From CAYMZZ01 sp046297935 (GTDB lineage Bacteria; Bacteroidota; Bacteroidia; Chitinophagales; Chitinophagaceae): DNA of 64,000 nucleotides. Shown here piece after piece: positions 6,667 to 14,706 of this stretch. The stretch covers positions 1 to 64,000 of the forward strand of contig JBKBHA010000002.1 in NCBI GenBank assembly GCA_046297935.1. Reading direction: 5' to 3'. A program made the translations under genes and the position numbers. The notes under the pieces are model-generated. The model saw only the letters and a program-made list of their open reading frames with translations. It did no database searches and was not told the DNA's origin. Positions within the stretch are counted from its first letter, which is position 1; every line of letters starts with the position of its first letter.

Positions 6667-8853
6667 CTATTTCTTTAGCACCTGCAGCTGAGCTTGTTCC
6701 TCTCCACAAGCCAATTTCAGGACATAAATACCGCGGGCCTGATGCAGTAAAGGAATGCGAAGCAGGTTGGCAGAGGCTGTTTCCTTACTGGTCCAAACCT
6801 GCCGACCGGCAGCATCAATCAATTGCATTGTGATTGTTTTCGACTGCCATTGCGCGGGAACTTCAATGTTGATACGGTCGCTTGCGGGGTTGGGGTAGGC
6901 GCGTAGCCTGATCTGCTGCTGCGATGAAGTCCATTTTACCCGTCTTACTTCGGAATAACGAACCTGCCCATCGCGGTCTACCAGTTTCAAGCGATAATAA
7001 AGATAGGGAGCCTGGGTGCGCGGAAGGTCGCGGTGACTGATGCGGGCAATTTTTCCGGCTTCCTCATTTCCGAGTGCAACAAAAAGAGTTTGAAATGAAA
7101 CTCCGTCGGTACTGCGCTCGAGTTCGTAATGGCTGAAATTGTTTTCCTCCCGGGCTGTCCAGTTGAGGAGCACCTCTGTTTGCTGCGCCTTTGCAGTGAA
7201 CGATAGAATATAAACAGGCAATACAAACCCGGATTCATCACATGATTGCGGTGAAAAATAGTTGATGCTGGCCATGGTACCGGGAGCGCCTTTGGTAGCA
7301 CCGTTGGGTAGAAATTCTGTTACATGTGCCGAGTACGACTGTCCATTTGCACCTGCGTTAACAACACGAGTGATGCCGGTATGAGAACTGGCAATATAAC
7401 CACCGCCGCCACCACCGCCGGGGCCTTCAGCTTCGTTCGACAGTACCAACTGATCGCCCCCGTTGCCACCATTGGCAATAAGGCTGATGCCGCTGATGCC
7501 GGTATTGCTGAGAACGACAATGGCTCCACCGCCACCGCCACCACCAGCAGCATCAATAAAACTATTTTGAGTGTTAAAGCCGTTTTGTCCATTTGCTGTA
7601 ACGGTTCCTGATCCGGAAACCTGACCGGCTGCCAGCAGGTAAACGATTCCGGCACCATTGCCACCGTCGCCGGCTGAATTGTTGTTGCCGTCGCCTGAGC
7701 CGCCGCCACCGCCCATGAACAATACATTGTTGCCGTTATAGCTCAGAGGGCGACCACCAAATCCGCCTACATTCTGGCGCTTGTTTCCGCTCCACGCATC
7801 CTGGCCTGGCCCAAGGATGGTAGCATCCTGGTTGCTGGCTGAATAAGTGTATCCGCCCCGGCCACCGCCTGCCGAGCTGTCGAAGGCAAAGTTGGCTGCT
7901 TCCAGATTCCAGGCCTGCGTCCAGTTGGTGCCAGTGCGATCTTTTATGCCGGTACCATTCCATGGCAGCAGGTAGCCACTGGCGTTGGCATTGGATCCGC
8001 CGCCGCCACCTGAATTGTGACCATTACCACCGCCACCGCCGTTAGCCGGTGCTCCACGACCATTTGCTCCATTGAGTAGGCTCAGATAATCGTTGGCATT
8101 GCCGGCAATGCTTTCTCCTTTACCTCCGGCAGTAGTGGTGAGGGTAGTGCGGTAGATTGCGTTGATCGTATTTCCGCTGGCTGAACTACTGTTCTTATCA
8201 TCGATACCACCTCTGAAGCCAATCGCATTGGCTGAAATTTGTCCATTTATCAATACAGCATCGTTGGCCTCCAGGGCAACAATGCCACCACGGGCACCAT
8301 CCCAGGCACGTCCGGCAATAACGGCACCGGCTGCAACAGTCAGTTGATTCAAACGCGGTACACGTACCACCTGTGCTCTGGAGCGACCAGACTGTGTATA
8401 GCTATTCGTCAGGTTTTCGCAAAGCAGAATGGTATTGCCACTCACTTCATAAACCGTGCGGAATTCGTATCGCCCCGTACCATTATAATTAGTGATCTGA
8501 CCGTATTGGGAGTCATCGGTAGTAATGATGTCGGCTCCCTGTACCTGTATGATCATTATCAGATCGCCTTTCCCAATGGCCGCCTGCTGATAAGGATTTA
8601 CTGCATTTGTAAAACTGTAACTGCCCGACAACTCGTTAATATCTGCAACGGTCAGACTCAGCGAGCCGGCAGCAGCAGAACTGGCCAGAGCAGAATACCG
8701 GTTGAGGATGAAAGTACCGGTGCTGTTGTAAACAGCATTGCCGTCGCGTCCTTTATAGTCCTGTGCAGATACACCGGCCGCGAAAACAGCCAGGCAAAAA
8801 AAGAAAGAAATGGCACGGGCAAAGCCCGGGAAGGGTAGAATTGTTTTCATCAT
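6667..8853 (-). CDS. Glycine-rich T9SS surface protein
   Basis: I start the protein at ATG 8853 (728 residues); a longer reading to 8910 would begin upstream of the predicted transcription start. The signal peptide ends AAGVSAQ. The central region (about residues 180-540) carries many runs of five to eight glycines (GGGGGNGHN, GGGGGSGDG, AGGGGGGGA) separated by beta-strand segments, which suggests a beta-solenoid or fibrous adhesin-like shaft. After a fibronectin-like stretch (SFTAKAQQTEVLLNWTARE) the C-terminus is a type A T9SS sorting domain (YPNPASDRINIEV ... GIYVLKL). It should be exported across the outer membrane by T9SS and anchored or released. Ligand and role are unknown. Confidence 0.8.
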   Translation of the reverse strand: MMKTILPFPGFARAISFFFCLAVFAAGVSAQDYKGRDGNAVYNSTGTFILNRYSALASSAAAGSLSLTVADINELSGSYSFTNAVNPYQQAAIGKGDLIMIIQVQGADIITTDDSQYGQITNYNGTGRYEFRTVYEVSGNTILLCENLTNSYTQSGRSRAQVVRVPRLNQLTVAAGAVIAGRAWDGARGGIVALEANDAVLINGQISANAIGFRGGIDDKNSSSASGNTINAIYRTTLTTTAGGKGESIAGNANDYLSLLNGANGRGAPANGGGGGNGHNSGGGGGSNANASGYLLPWNGTGIKDRTGTNWTQAWNLEAANFAFDSSAGGGRGGYTYSASNQDATILGPGQDAWSGNKRQNVGGFGGRPLSYNGNNVLFMGGGGGSGDGNNNSAGDGGNGAGIVYLLAAGQVSGSGTVTANGQNGFNTQNSFIDAAGGGGGGGAIVVLSNTGISGISLIANGGNGGDQLVLSNEAEGPGGGGGGGYIASSHTGITRVVNAGANGQSYSAHVTEFLPNGATKGAPGTMASINYFSPQSCDESGFVLPVYILSFTAKAQQTEVLLNWTAREENNFSHYELERSTDGVSFQTLFVALGNEEAGKIARISHRDLPRTQAPYLYYRLKLVDRDGQVRYSEVRRVKWTSSQQQIRLRAYPNPASDRINIEVPAQWQSKTITMQLIDAAGRQVWTSKETASANLLRIPLLHQARGIYVLKLACGEEQAQLQVLKK

Positions 8854-8907
8854 CAGGTATTGCGGATTAACGGTCGACAGCCAGCCCAGTGCTTTTACTG
8901 TCGGGAT

Positions 8908-8938
8908 CAAAAATATACTACGGTAATTTACGATGCAA
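8908..8938 (-). promoter_or_regulatory. Bacteroidota-type promoter of the T9SS gene
   Basis: On the minus strand TATTTTTG (8915-8908) matches the -7 consensus TAnnTTTG. A TTG (8938-8936) lies 20 nt upstream at the -33 position. Transcription would start near 8901, giving a leader of about 48 nt to ATG 8853. Confidence 0.5.
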
Positions 8939-9124
8939 GTGTTGGGCGTAAAATTTCTCTAATTAATGCGTATTTTCTGCAAAAAATAATTCGCTTAGAT
9001 TTTGACGTATGATAAGCGGTTGATATTCAGAGCAATTTTTTTGAGTTGCTTGGAATCGTAATTATACGCGTCGATCGTAAAACTACCTGCAGCCAGGCGT
9101 CAGGAACGAATGATAAATTTTCCC

Positions 9125-9142
9125 TGTAGCAAGGTTGCTACA
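9125..9142. promoter_or_regulatory. Inverted repeat upstream of sigma-factor gene
   Basis: TGTAGCAA-GG-TTGCTACA is a perfect 8-bp inverted repeat about 130 bp before the sigma-factor start. It could be an operator for a dimeric regulator or a small RNA hairpin. Confidence 0.35.
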
Positions 9143-9273
9143 AACGACACCTGTTCTGCAATGACATAAATACGATAACAAGGACTATTTACTACGTACA
9201 TGTACCTTCTTTCCTTTGTGTAGGATCAGAACCCTTTTTAAAACTGCATTGAAAATTGATCAACCTTATGGGA

Positions 9274-10149
9274 ATGCGTCAACTTAAAATTTCGAACTCC
9301 ATCACCAACCGTGAATCGGAGAGCCTGGACAGATACCTCCAGGAAATTGCCAAAGTAGAAATGATATCGCCGGAGGAGGAAGTGCGGCTGGCCCAACTGA
9401 TACGAAAGGGCGATAAAGCCGCGCTGGACAAACTTACCCGGGCCAACCTGCGTTTTGTTGTATCGGTAGCAAAACAGTACCAGGGTCAGGGACTTTCTTT
9501 GCCCGACCTGATCAATGAAGGTAATCTCGGACTTATTAAAGCCGCTCAACGTTTTGACGACACGCGTGGTTTTAAGTTCATTTCTTTTGCGGTGTGGTGG
9601 ATCAGACAATATATTATGCAGGCGATTGCCGAAAATGCGCGGATCATCCGTATCCCCATCAATAAGGTGACACTGGGAGGACGTATGGCCCGTATGCAGT
9701 CGGCACTGGAGCAGAAGCTGGAGCGTGCACCCAGCACGGAAGAGCTGGCAGAGGAAATGGATATGAGTGAAACGGAAGTAGAGCAAACACTGCAGCAACG
9801 GGTGAACCATATCAGTTTAGATACCCCTGTTCCGGGCGAAGAAGAAGACGGTTCGCTGCTGGATATGCTGCCAGATCATAGTGCAGAAATTCCGGAAGAC
9901 AATATGTTGCATCGCGATTCGCTTCACACGGAAATTGTTCGCTCCATGAAGCTGTTGAATCCGAAACAAAAAGAGGCGATCTGTTATTATTTCGGCATTG
10001 GTACCGATCATCCTTTAAGCCTGGAAGACATTGCCCGTCGTATGGATCTGACGCCGGAGCGCGTTCGCCAGATAAAAGACAAGGCGCTGATGCTGCTGCG
10101 CACCAGCCGGAACAGTGGAGAACTACGCAGTTTTCTGGGAAGAGCCTGA
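9274..10149 (+). CDS. RpoD-family sigma factor, divergent paralog
   Basis: The 291-residue protein starts at the family-typical MRQLKIS (9274; an ATG 6 nt earlier is also possible). It lacks region 1.1, as Bacteroidota primary sigma factors do. Region 1.2 is SLDRYLQEIAKVEMISPEEE, region 2 is LRFVVSVAKQYQGQGL ... GFKFISFAVWWIRQ, region 3 is about residues 120-190, and region 4.2 is LTPERVRQIKDKALMLLR. It directs RNA polymerase to promoters of the TAnnTTTG type. Several positions normally fixed in the housekeeping factor differ (RIPINKVTLGG after region 2.4, and MLLRTS in region 4.2), so it may be one of several paralogs instead of the main sigma factor. It ends against the sulfurtransferase gene, with no gap. 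Confidence 0.85.
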   Translation: MRQLKISNSITNRESESLDRYLQEIAKVEMISPEEEVRLAQLIRKGDKAALDKLTRANLRFVVSVAKQYQGQGLSLPDLINEGNLGLIKAAQRFDDTRGFKFISFAVWWIRQYIMQAIAENARIIRIPINKVTLGGRMARMQSALEQKLERAPSTEELAEEMDMSETEVEQTLQQRVNHISLDTPVPGEEEDGSLLDMLPDHSAEIPEDNMLHRDSLHTEIVRSMKLLNPKQKEAICYYFGIGTDHPLSLEDIARRMDLTPERVRQIKDKALMLLRTSRNSGELRSFLGRA

Positions 10150-10983
10150 TCAGGGCTGTTCGCCGGAGGCTATGGGGCGGTCATTTCGCGACCATTCGCT
10201 CCATGAGCCTGGATAAAGCGTTGCGCCTTCGAGCCCGGCGTAATGCAGGGCCAGGAGGCTGTGACAGGCCGTTACTCCGGAGCCGCAATGAATAATCAAT
10301 TGAGAAGGGTCTTTGCCTTCCAGCAGTTGCGCATACTTGTCGTTTAGAACATCAGCTTCCAGAAAATGTCCGGATTCGTCGAGGTTCTCGAGGTAAGGGA
10401 TATTTACGGCACCGGGAATATGTCCTGCCACCTGATCTATCGGCTCCTTTTCTCCGCGATAGCGATATCCTTCTCTTACATCAATCACCATACGTGCAGG
10501 ATCAGTAGCAGCTGCCGCCACCGTATCGATACTTGCGATGGGCCATTGCCAGCTTTGCACGGGATAGGGGGCGATTGCAACATAAGAATTCGTTTCATCG
10601 GTCAGCTCCCATCCACTACTCAAAAGCGCGGGCAATCCACCGCTCACGACCAATACCTGTGAATGCCCCAGCGATTTCATCATCCACCAGAACCTTGCGG
10701 CGGCATTGGCACCGGCTTTGTCGTCGTAAACAACCAGTACCGTGTCGGCGGCAATACCATTATCACCCAGCCAGCGCGCAAACCTTGCCGGATCCGGTAG
10801 TGGATGGCGCCCTCCCTGGGCCGCATCCGGACCAATATCAGCCAAAACCCTATCCAGATCCGCGTGTATCGCTCCTTGCAAATGGCCCGCCCTGAACCTG
10901 TCGGCGGCATCGGGTCCGCTGCGGGCGTCAATAAAGCGAAAAGAGGGTAGCTGACGGATATGCTCAGGGCGAATAACTGACAT
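10150..10983 (-). CDS. sseA: Sulfurtransferase (3-mercaptopyruvate/thiosulfate type)
   Basis: The 277-residue protein has two rhodanese domains. The N-terminal one (FIDARSGPDAADRFRAGHL) is inactive and the C-terminal one carries the active-site loop CGSGVTA. The CGSG[TV]TA form is typical of 3-mercaptopyruvate sulfurtransferases, in contrast to the CRKGVTA-like loop of thiosulfate enzymes. It transfers sulfur to cyanide or thiol acceptors in the cytoplasm. The start at 10983 (MSVIRPEHIRQL) sits just downstream of the terminator of the next gene, so it has its own promoter. Its stop abuts that of the convergent sigma-factor gene. Confidence 0.85.
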   Translation of the reverse strand: MSVIRPEHIRQLPSFRFIDARSGPDAADRFRAGHLQGAIHADLDRVLADIGPDAAQGGRHPLPDPARFARWLGDNGIAADTVLVVYDDKAGANAAARFWWMMKSLGHSQVLVVSGGLPALLSSGWELTDETNSYVAIAPYPVQSWQWPIASIDTVAAAATDPARMVIDVREGYRYRGEKEPIDQVAGHIPGAVNIPYLENLDESGHFLEADVLNDKYAQLLEGKDPSQLIIHCGSGVTACHSLLALHYAGLEGATLYPGSWSEWSRNDRPIASGEQP

Positions 10984-11001
10984 GATAAAGAAGTTGAAAT
11001 C

Positions 11002-11044
11002 AAAAAAAATCCCATGCAGCCGGCGGTTGACCAACTGCATGGGA
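11002..11044 (-). terminator. Intrinsic terminator of the M28 peptidase gene
   Basis: TCCCATGCAG (11010-11019) pairs perfectly with CTGCATGGGA (11035-11044). On the minus strand it is followed by eight T residues (11009-11002). Confidence 0.8.
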
Positions 11045-11070
11045 CAAAGCTACTGAATTGTTTACAGCGA

Positions 11071-12627
11071 TCAGTCTACGCCACCTTTACGGGTTGCTTT
11101 ACGTTGCTCAGGCCAGCTGCCGGGCTGTCCGGTGCGTGGATTAGCAGGCAATACAGCACGTTCGCGGGGCATGGTTTGCGGATCCTCGCAGGCCATATAA
11201 ACGAGAATGGCCGTGAGGATGGCGTTGCTGCGTACGTCATCGAACACAATCTTATCGTAGGTATCGCGGTTGGTATGCCAGGTATAAGAACCATACGACC
11301 AGTTGAGCGAGCTCAATGAAAAGCCTGGTGCACCAGCGGCCACAAACGAAGCGTAATCGGAACCTCCGCCACCCGGAGAGCCTGGAAAGCGGGTTTCGAT
11401 CTGGTTACGTATTTCAGCAGGTACTGCTGCCAGCCATCGAGTCAGATAATCGTAGGCATGCAGGAAGCCCTGTCCGGAAAGATTTACCACGCGTCCGGTT
11501 CCATTATCCTGGTTAAACAAAGCCTGCAGGCTGTTCACAATTTCTGGATGATCTTCCACGAATGCGCGCGATCCGTTCAGACCCTGCTCTTCGCTGCCCC
11601 AGTGACCTACCAGTATGGTGCGTTTTGGATTGGGATATACTTTTTTCAGAATACGCATGGCTTCCATCATCACGAGCGTGCCTGTGCCATTGTCGGTGGC
11701 CCCGGTTGCGCCATCCCAGGAATCAAAATGGGCAGACAGCATCACATATTCGTTAGGTTTCTCTGTTCCACGAATTTCTGCGAGCGTATTGAAAGTGGGA
11801 GCCATGCCCAAATCTTTTGAGTCAGCCTTTACGTTCAATCGTGGCTTTTGACCCGATTCGGTAAGGCGATATACCAGGCCATAGTCTTCCAGAGAAATGT
11901 CGATCGTTGGTATCTTTTTAGTGTTGGCACCAAATATTTTGTCAACGCCAAAACCGGCTGACCAGTTATTTTGAATCAAACCTACTGCGCCCGCTTTTTC
12001 CAATGCCAGTGCCAGGTCTTTTGAGCCAAGACCGGTTTTTGTAAGACGTTTGCGCCAGGCCGTTTGCATTTCTTCCTTCAGTTTTTTCATTTTTTCCTGA
12101 GAGGCTTCGGTGCCAAATTCTTTCCAGTTGTAGTCGGGGCGGCCGGTGGGCTGCATCATTGAGATCAGTACGAATTTCCCTTTCACAGAAGGAAGCCATG
12201 CCTGAAAAGCCATTGAATCGGCCACATCAGCCAGGATGATTGTTTCACCCGTAACAGTTTTGCCGTTTGTACCCGGGCTCCAGGCCAATTGCATGCCTTC
12301 CAGACTTTTGGTCCAGGGATGAATCATATCGATATGCGTGATGCCGCGTTCCCAACTGCGCCATTCGCCCCATTTTTCGTTGCGAGCATCAATGCCCCAG
12401 CTTTTGTATTTACCAACAGCCCAATCGTGCGCCTGCTGCATTTTTGGAGAGCCCACCAGGCGTGGACCGATACCATCCATCAATTCATGGGCAAGTTGTT
12501 GCAGTTGCGAATTGTCGTTGGCCTCCTTTACGATGGCGTTTACAATTTCACTGTCTTTTTTTTGGGAGTGGGCCACGCTGCCTGTCAATATAAAGGCAGC
12601 TATCAGCCAGATTCCGGCTTTTCTCAT
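11071..12627 (-). CDS. M28-family zinc aminopeptidase, exported
   Basis: The 518-residue protein has a signal peptide (MRKAGIWLIAAFILTGSVAHSQ), an inserted PA-type domain (about residues 130-270), and a C-terminal M28 catalytic domain. The zinc-ligand motifs are visible: HFDSWDGATGATDNGTG (His and Asp), GSEEQG (catalytic Glu and Glu ligand), NQDNGTG (Asp) and HTNRDTYD (His). It should remove N-terminal amino acids from peptides in the periplasm or outside. It is monocistronic, with its own terminator and divergent from the GNAT gene. Confidence 0.88.
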   Translation of the reverse strand: MRKAGIWLIAAFILTGSVAHSQKKDSEIVNAIVKEANDNSQLQQLAHELMDGIGPRLVGSPKMQQAHDWAVGKYKSWGIDARNEKWGEWRSWERGITHIDMIHPWTKSLEGMQLAWSPGTNGKTVTGETIILADVADSMAFQAWLPSVKGKFVLISMMQPTGRPDYNWKEFGTEASQEKMKKLKEEMQTAWRKRLTKTGLGSKDLALALEKAGAVGLIQNNWSAGFGVDKIFGANTKKIPTIDISLEDYGLVYRLTESGQKPRLNVKADSKDLGMAPTFNTLAEIRGTEKPNEYVMLSAHFDSWDGATGATDNGTGTLVMMEAMRILKKVYPNPKRTILVGHWGSEEQGLNGSRAFVEDHPEIVNSLQALFNQDNGTGRVVNLSGQGFLHAYDYLTRWLAAVPAEIRNQIETRFPGSPGGGGSDYASFVAAGAPGFSLSSLNWSYGSYTWHTNRDTYDKIVFDDVRSNAILTAILVYMACEDPQTMPRERAVLPANPRTGQPGSWPEQRKATRKGGVD

Positions 12628-12709
12628 GATAGTTTGTTGTGATGTTTAAGCTTCTAAGATAGGAGATTTGACTCTTTTGCGCGCTGCAACATGCGTTTCT
12701 AAAACCATG

Positions 12710-12717
12710 TAATTTTG
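12710..12717 (+). promoter_or_regulatory. -7 element of the GNAT gene
   Basis: TAATTTTG matches TAnnTTTG, 17 nt before the ATG at 12735. No clear -33 element is seen. Confidence 0.35.
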
Positions 12718-12734
12718 CGTCAGCATAAAATAAA

Positions 12735-13181
12735 ATGAGTACCACGCTTCCAATAAAACGATTGATGCCTGCCGATTTCGCAGCGTTTAAACAACTATGG
12801 CGGCGATCGGTGGAAGCAACACATTATTTTTTAAGTTCTGCACAGGTTGACGAGATTGAAGAATTTTTTACGCCAAATATCCTGGAAGATATGGAAGTGA
12901 TGGGTTTGTATTCGAACGCAAATGAACTGATCGCTTTTGTATGTGTGTCTAATAGAAAACTGGAAATGCTTTTTGTAGACCCTGCGCATTTCAGGAAGGG
13001 GATTGGACGCAGCTTACTGAGTTGGGCAGAAACTGAACGTCAGGCCAATCGGCTGGACGTGAACGAACAAAATCCCGAGGCAGTGATGTTTTATTCATCG
13101 ATGGGTTATAAAGTCAAAGCCCGCTCGGAAAACGATTTACAGGGACGACCTTTTCCCTTATTACATATGGAGAAATTATAG
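12735..13181 (+). CDS. GNAT-family N-acetyltransferase
   Basis: The 148-residue cytoplasmic protein has the GNAT fold. The acetyl-CoA loop is HFRKGIGRSLLSWA (motif A, R/Q-x-x-G-x-G/A) and the closing strand is NEQNPEAVMFYSSMGYKV. The closest known type is the PhnO/YhbS-like small acetyltransferases, sometimes annotated as drug or amino-acid acetyltransferases. Substrate cannot be told from sequence. It is probably transcribed alone or with the next gene 40-100 nt downstream. Confidence 0.8.
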   Translation: MSTTLPIKRLMPADFAAFKQLWRRSVEATHYFLSSAQVDEIEEFFTPNILEDMEVMGLYSNANELIAFVCVSNRKLEMLFVDPAHFRKGIGRSLLSWAETERQANRLDVNEQNPEAVMFYSSMGYKVKARSENDLQGRPFPLLHMEKL

Positions 13182-13287
13182 AAATTGCGAATATCTTATT
13201 GCAATTCCACAAAATCAGGATTAAAACAATACCAATCTGCACTTTACCACCAAACTAGAAGAGTATGCCTTTGGCGAAACGAAACTG

Positions 13288-13860
13288 TTGTTGCCTGTAC
13301 CGGACGCAAGGGCAGTAGCTGCGCATTATAAGCAGTTGCCGGAAGGGGAGAGGGGCAAGGGGTTCTGGACACGCTTGTGGCCATCCGCCACAGCGCTTTG
13401 CCAGTTCATGGCCGTTCATCCGCAATACATAGCCGGGAAAACGGTTTGGGAATTAGGCGCCGGGCTTGGTTTGCCAGCTTTGTTTTCGACAACATTTGCC
13501 GAAAAGGTGCTGGGTACCGATTATGCCGTTGATGCTGTTAGCAACATGAAATACGCTGCTAAAATTAATGGGCTTCAAAACTTCGACGCACTCGTCTGGG
13601 ATTGGACCGGTTCAATGCCGGCACCGGATGCTGAAGTAGTATTGATCAGCGATGCCAATTATGATGAAGCAACTCATCCTGCTCTTCAGGCATTATTGAT
13701 TCAACAACTGGAAGCGGGCAGAACCGTGTTGCTTTCAACTCCGGTTCGATTATCGGGTCAGGGTTTTCTGGAACCTTTATTGCCTTATTGTGTGGACAGG
13801 CAGCAAGTAGGCGTTGAATTGCCTTTGCATGTATTCGCATTCAAACGATCCTGGGCTTAG
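13288..13860 (+). CDS. Class I SAM-dependent methyltransferase
   Basis: The protein carries the SAM motif I (VWELGAGLGLPAL) and the post-I acidic strand (KVLGTDYAVDAV), preceded by GKGFWTRLWPSATALCQFM, as in small-molecule or lysine methyltransferases of the NNMT/METTL21-like group. Coding resemblance (KLEEYAFGETKLLLPVPD) continues upstream of the TTG at 13288 to a stop at 13222, but there is no ATG or GTG in that stretch, so the true start is uncertain. Its last bases overlap the end of the convergent rhodanese-thioredoxin gene by 4 nt. Confidence 0.72.
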   Translation: MLPVPDARAVAAHYKQLPEGERGKGFWTRLWPSATALCQFMAVHPQYIAGKTVWELGAGLGLPALFSTTFAEKVLGTDYAVDAVSNMKYAAKINGLQNFDALVWDWTGSMPAPDAEVVLISDANYDEATHPALQALLIQQLEAGRTVLLSTPVRLSGQGFLEPLLPYCVDRQQVGVELPLHVFAFKRSWA

Positions 13861-14555
13861 TTCAATTTACTGCGAAGCTCCGATTCGGAAACGATGCCTG
13901 CCTGCCTCCACATTTCTTCGCCATTTTTATACAGGATAAATGTAGGATAGCTTTCGGCCTTTAATTGGTTGGCCAATTCGGGTTGTTCGCTAACATCGAT
14001 CTTTATGATTTTGTATTTACCCGCAGACTCCTTATCCAGTTTTTCTACAATCGGTTTCATTTGCCGGCAGGGTGGGCACCAGTCAGCGCCTATCTCGAGC
14101 AACACCGGTTGACCTTCTGGAAACTGACCCTTCAATTCGTTCCAACTAATAGGAGCTGACTGTTGGGTGACGGCTGAAGCCTTTCCTGCTCGCTGCCAGG
14201 CAGCAAAGCCACCTGTGAGATGAACAACCCTGAATCCTTTTTTCTCCAACCAATTGCCAGCAGCATCACTGCGCGGGCCACTCAGGCAATAAATATAAAT
14301 AGGTGTTTCTTTCGACAAGGCCGCTGTTCTACGTTCAAATTCCGCACGGTCATTCCAATTAGCCAACATAGCTCCTTCAATATGTCCACGCTCAAACTCT
14401 CCCGGCGTGCGCACATCCAGAATCTGAGCCTTTGGTTCTGCAATCGCTTGTTCAAACGCATCTGCATTCAAACGGCCAGCTGTATTTTGGTATTGCGACT
14501 GACAGGAACTGGCGACTAATAAGTATAAAAGAACGAAAACACTTAATCTCTTCAT
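13857..14555 (-). CDS. Rhodanese-thioredoxin fusion lipoprotein
   Basis: The 232-residue protein starts at MKRLSVF (14555); the longer reading has no signal peptide at its end. The lipobox LVASSC (C18) predicts an envelope lipoprotein. A rhodanese domain (about residues 28-125) has the active-site loop CLSGPRS (C90). A thioredoxin domain (about 136-232) has GADWCPPCRQ (C160, C163), the CPPC form common in Bacteroidota thiol-disulfide proteins. The combination suggests sulfur or disulfide handling in the periplasm, with the rhodanese cysteine persulfide as a possible thioredoxin substrate. That last step is inference. Confidence 0.85.
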   Translation of the reverse strand: MKRLSVFVLLYLLVASSCQSQYQNTAGRLNADAFEQAIAEPKAQILDVRTPGEFERGHIEGAMLANWNDRAEFERRTAALSKETPIYIYCLSGPRSDAAGNWLEKKGFRVVHLTGGFAAWQRAGKASAVTQQSAPISWNELKGQFPEGQPVLLEIGADWCPPCRQMKPIVEKLDKESAGKYKIIKIDVSEQPELANQLKAESYPTFILYKNGEEMWRQAGIVSESELRSKLN

Positions 14556-14622
14556 AACTGAATAAAAACTAAACCTAAAAATAACATATTCCATGCCGCC
14601 ATCGGTGACTTCCATCACCCTG

Positions 14623-14659
14623 ATAGCATTTTTTGCGCCTCAGGCGCAAAAAATGCTAT
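14623..14659. promoter_or_regulatory. Perfect 17-bp hairpin in a divergent promoter region
   Basis: Arms 14623-14639 and 14643-14659 are exact reverse complements around a 3-nt loop. It lies between two divergent genes, so a terminator role is unlikely. It ends 12 nt before the -7 element of the thiolase gene and so covers the -33 position. Confidence 0.6.
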
Positions 14660-14671
14660 GCTAACAATCGT

Positions 14672-14679
14672 TATCTTTG
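14672..14679 (+). promoter_or_regulatory. -7 element of the thiolase gene
   Basis: TATCTTTG matches TAnnTTTG, 27 nt before the chosen ATG at 14707. It supports that start over the earlier one at 14677, which would lie inside the -7 element. Confidence 0.45.
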
Positions 14680-14706
14680 AACTCCTCAATTAAATATGTT
14701 GTCCGT

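Larger units (their letters stand above)
8854..9273. other. Divergent intergenic region
   Basis: No gene is seen. It holds the promoter of the minus-strand T9SS gene (8908-8938), a perfect 8-bp inverted repeat (9125-9142) and the upstream region of the sigma-factor gene. Confidence 0.5.

Noticed and set aside
7320..7727. 135-residue minus-strand frame
   Set aside because: Shadow of the GC-rich glycine-coding part of the T9SS gene in another frame.
9238..9810. 190-residue minus-strand frame
   Set aside because: Lies opposite the sigma-factor gene, which has clear family motifs.
14623..14659. Intrinsic terminator
   Set aside because: The hairpin lies between two divergent gene starts, with no transcript expected to end there.
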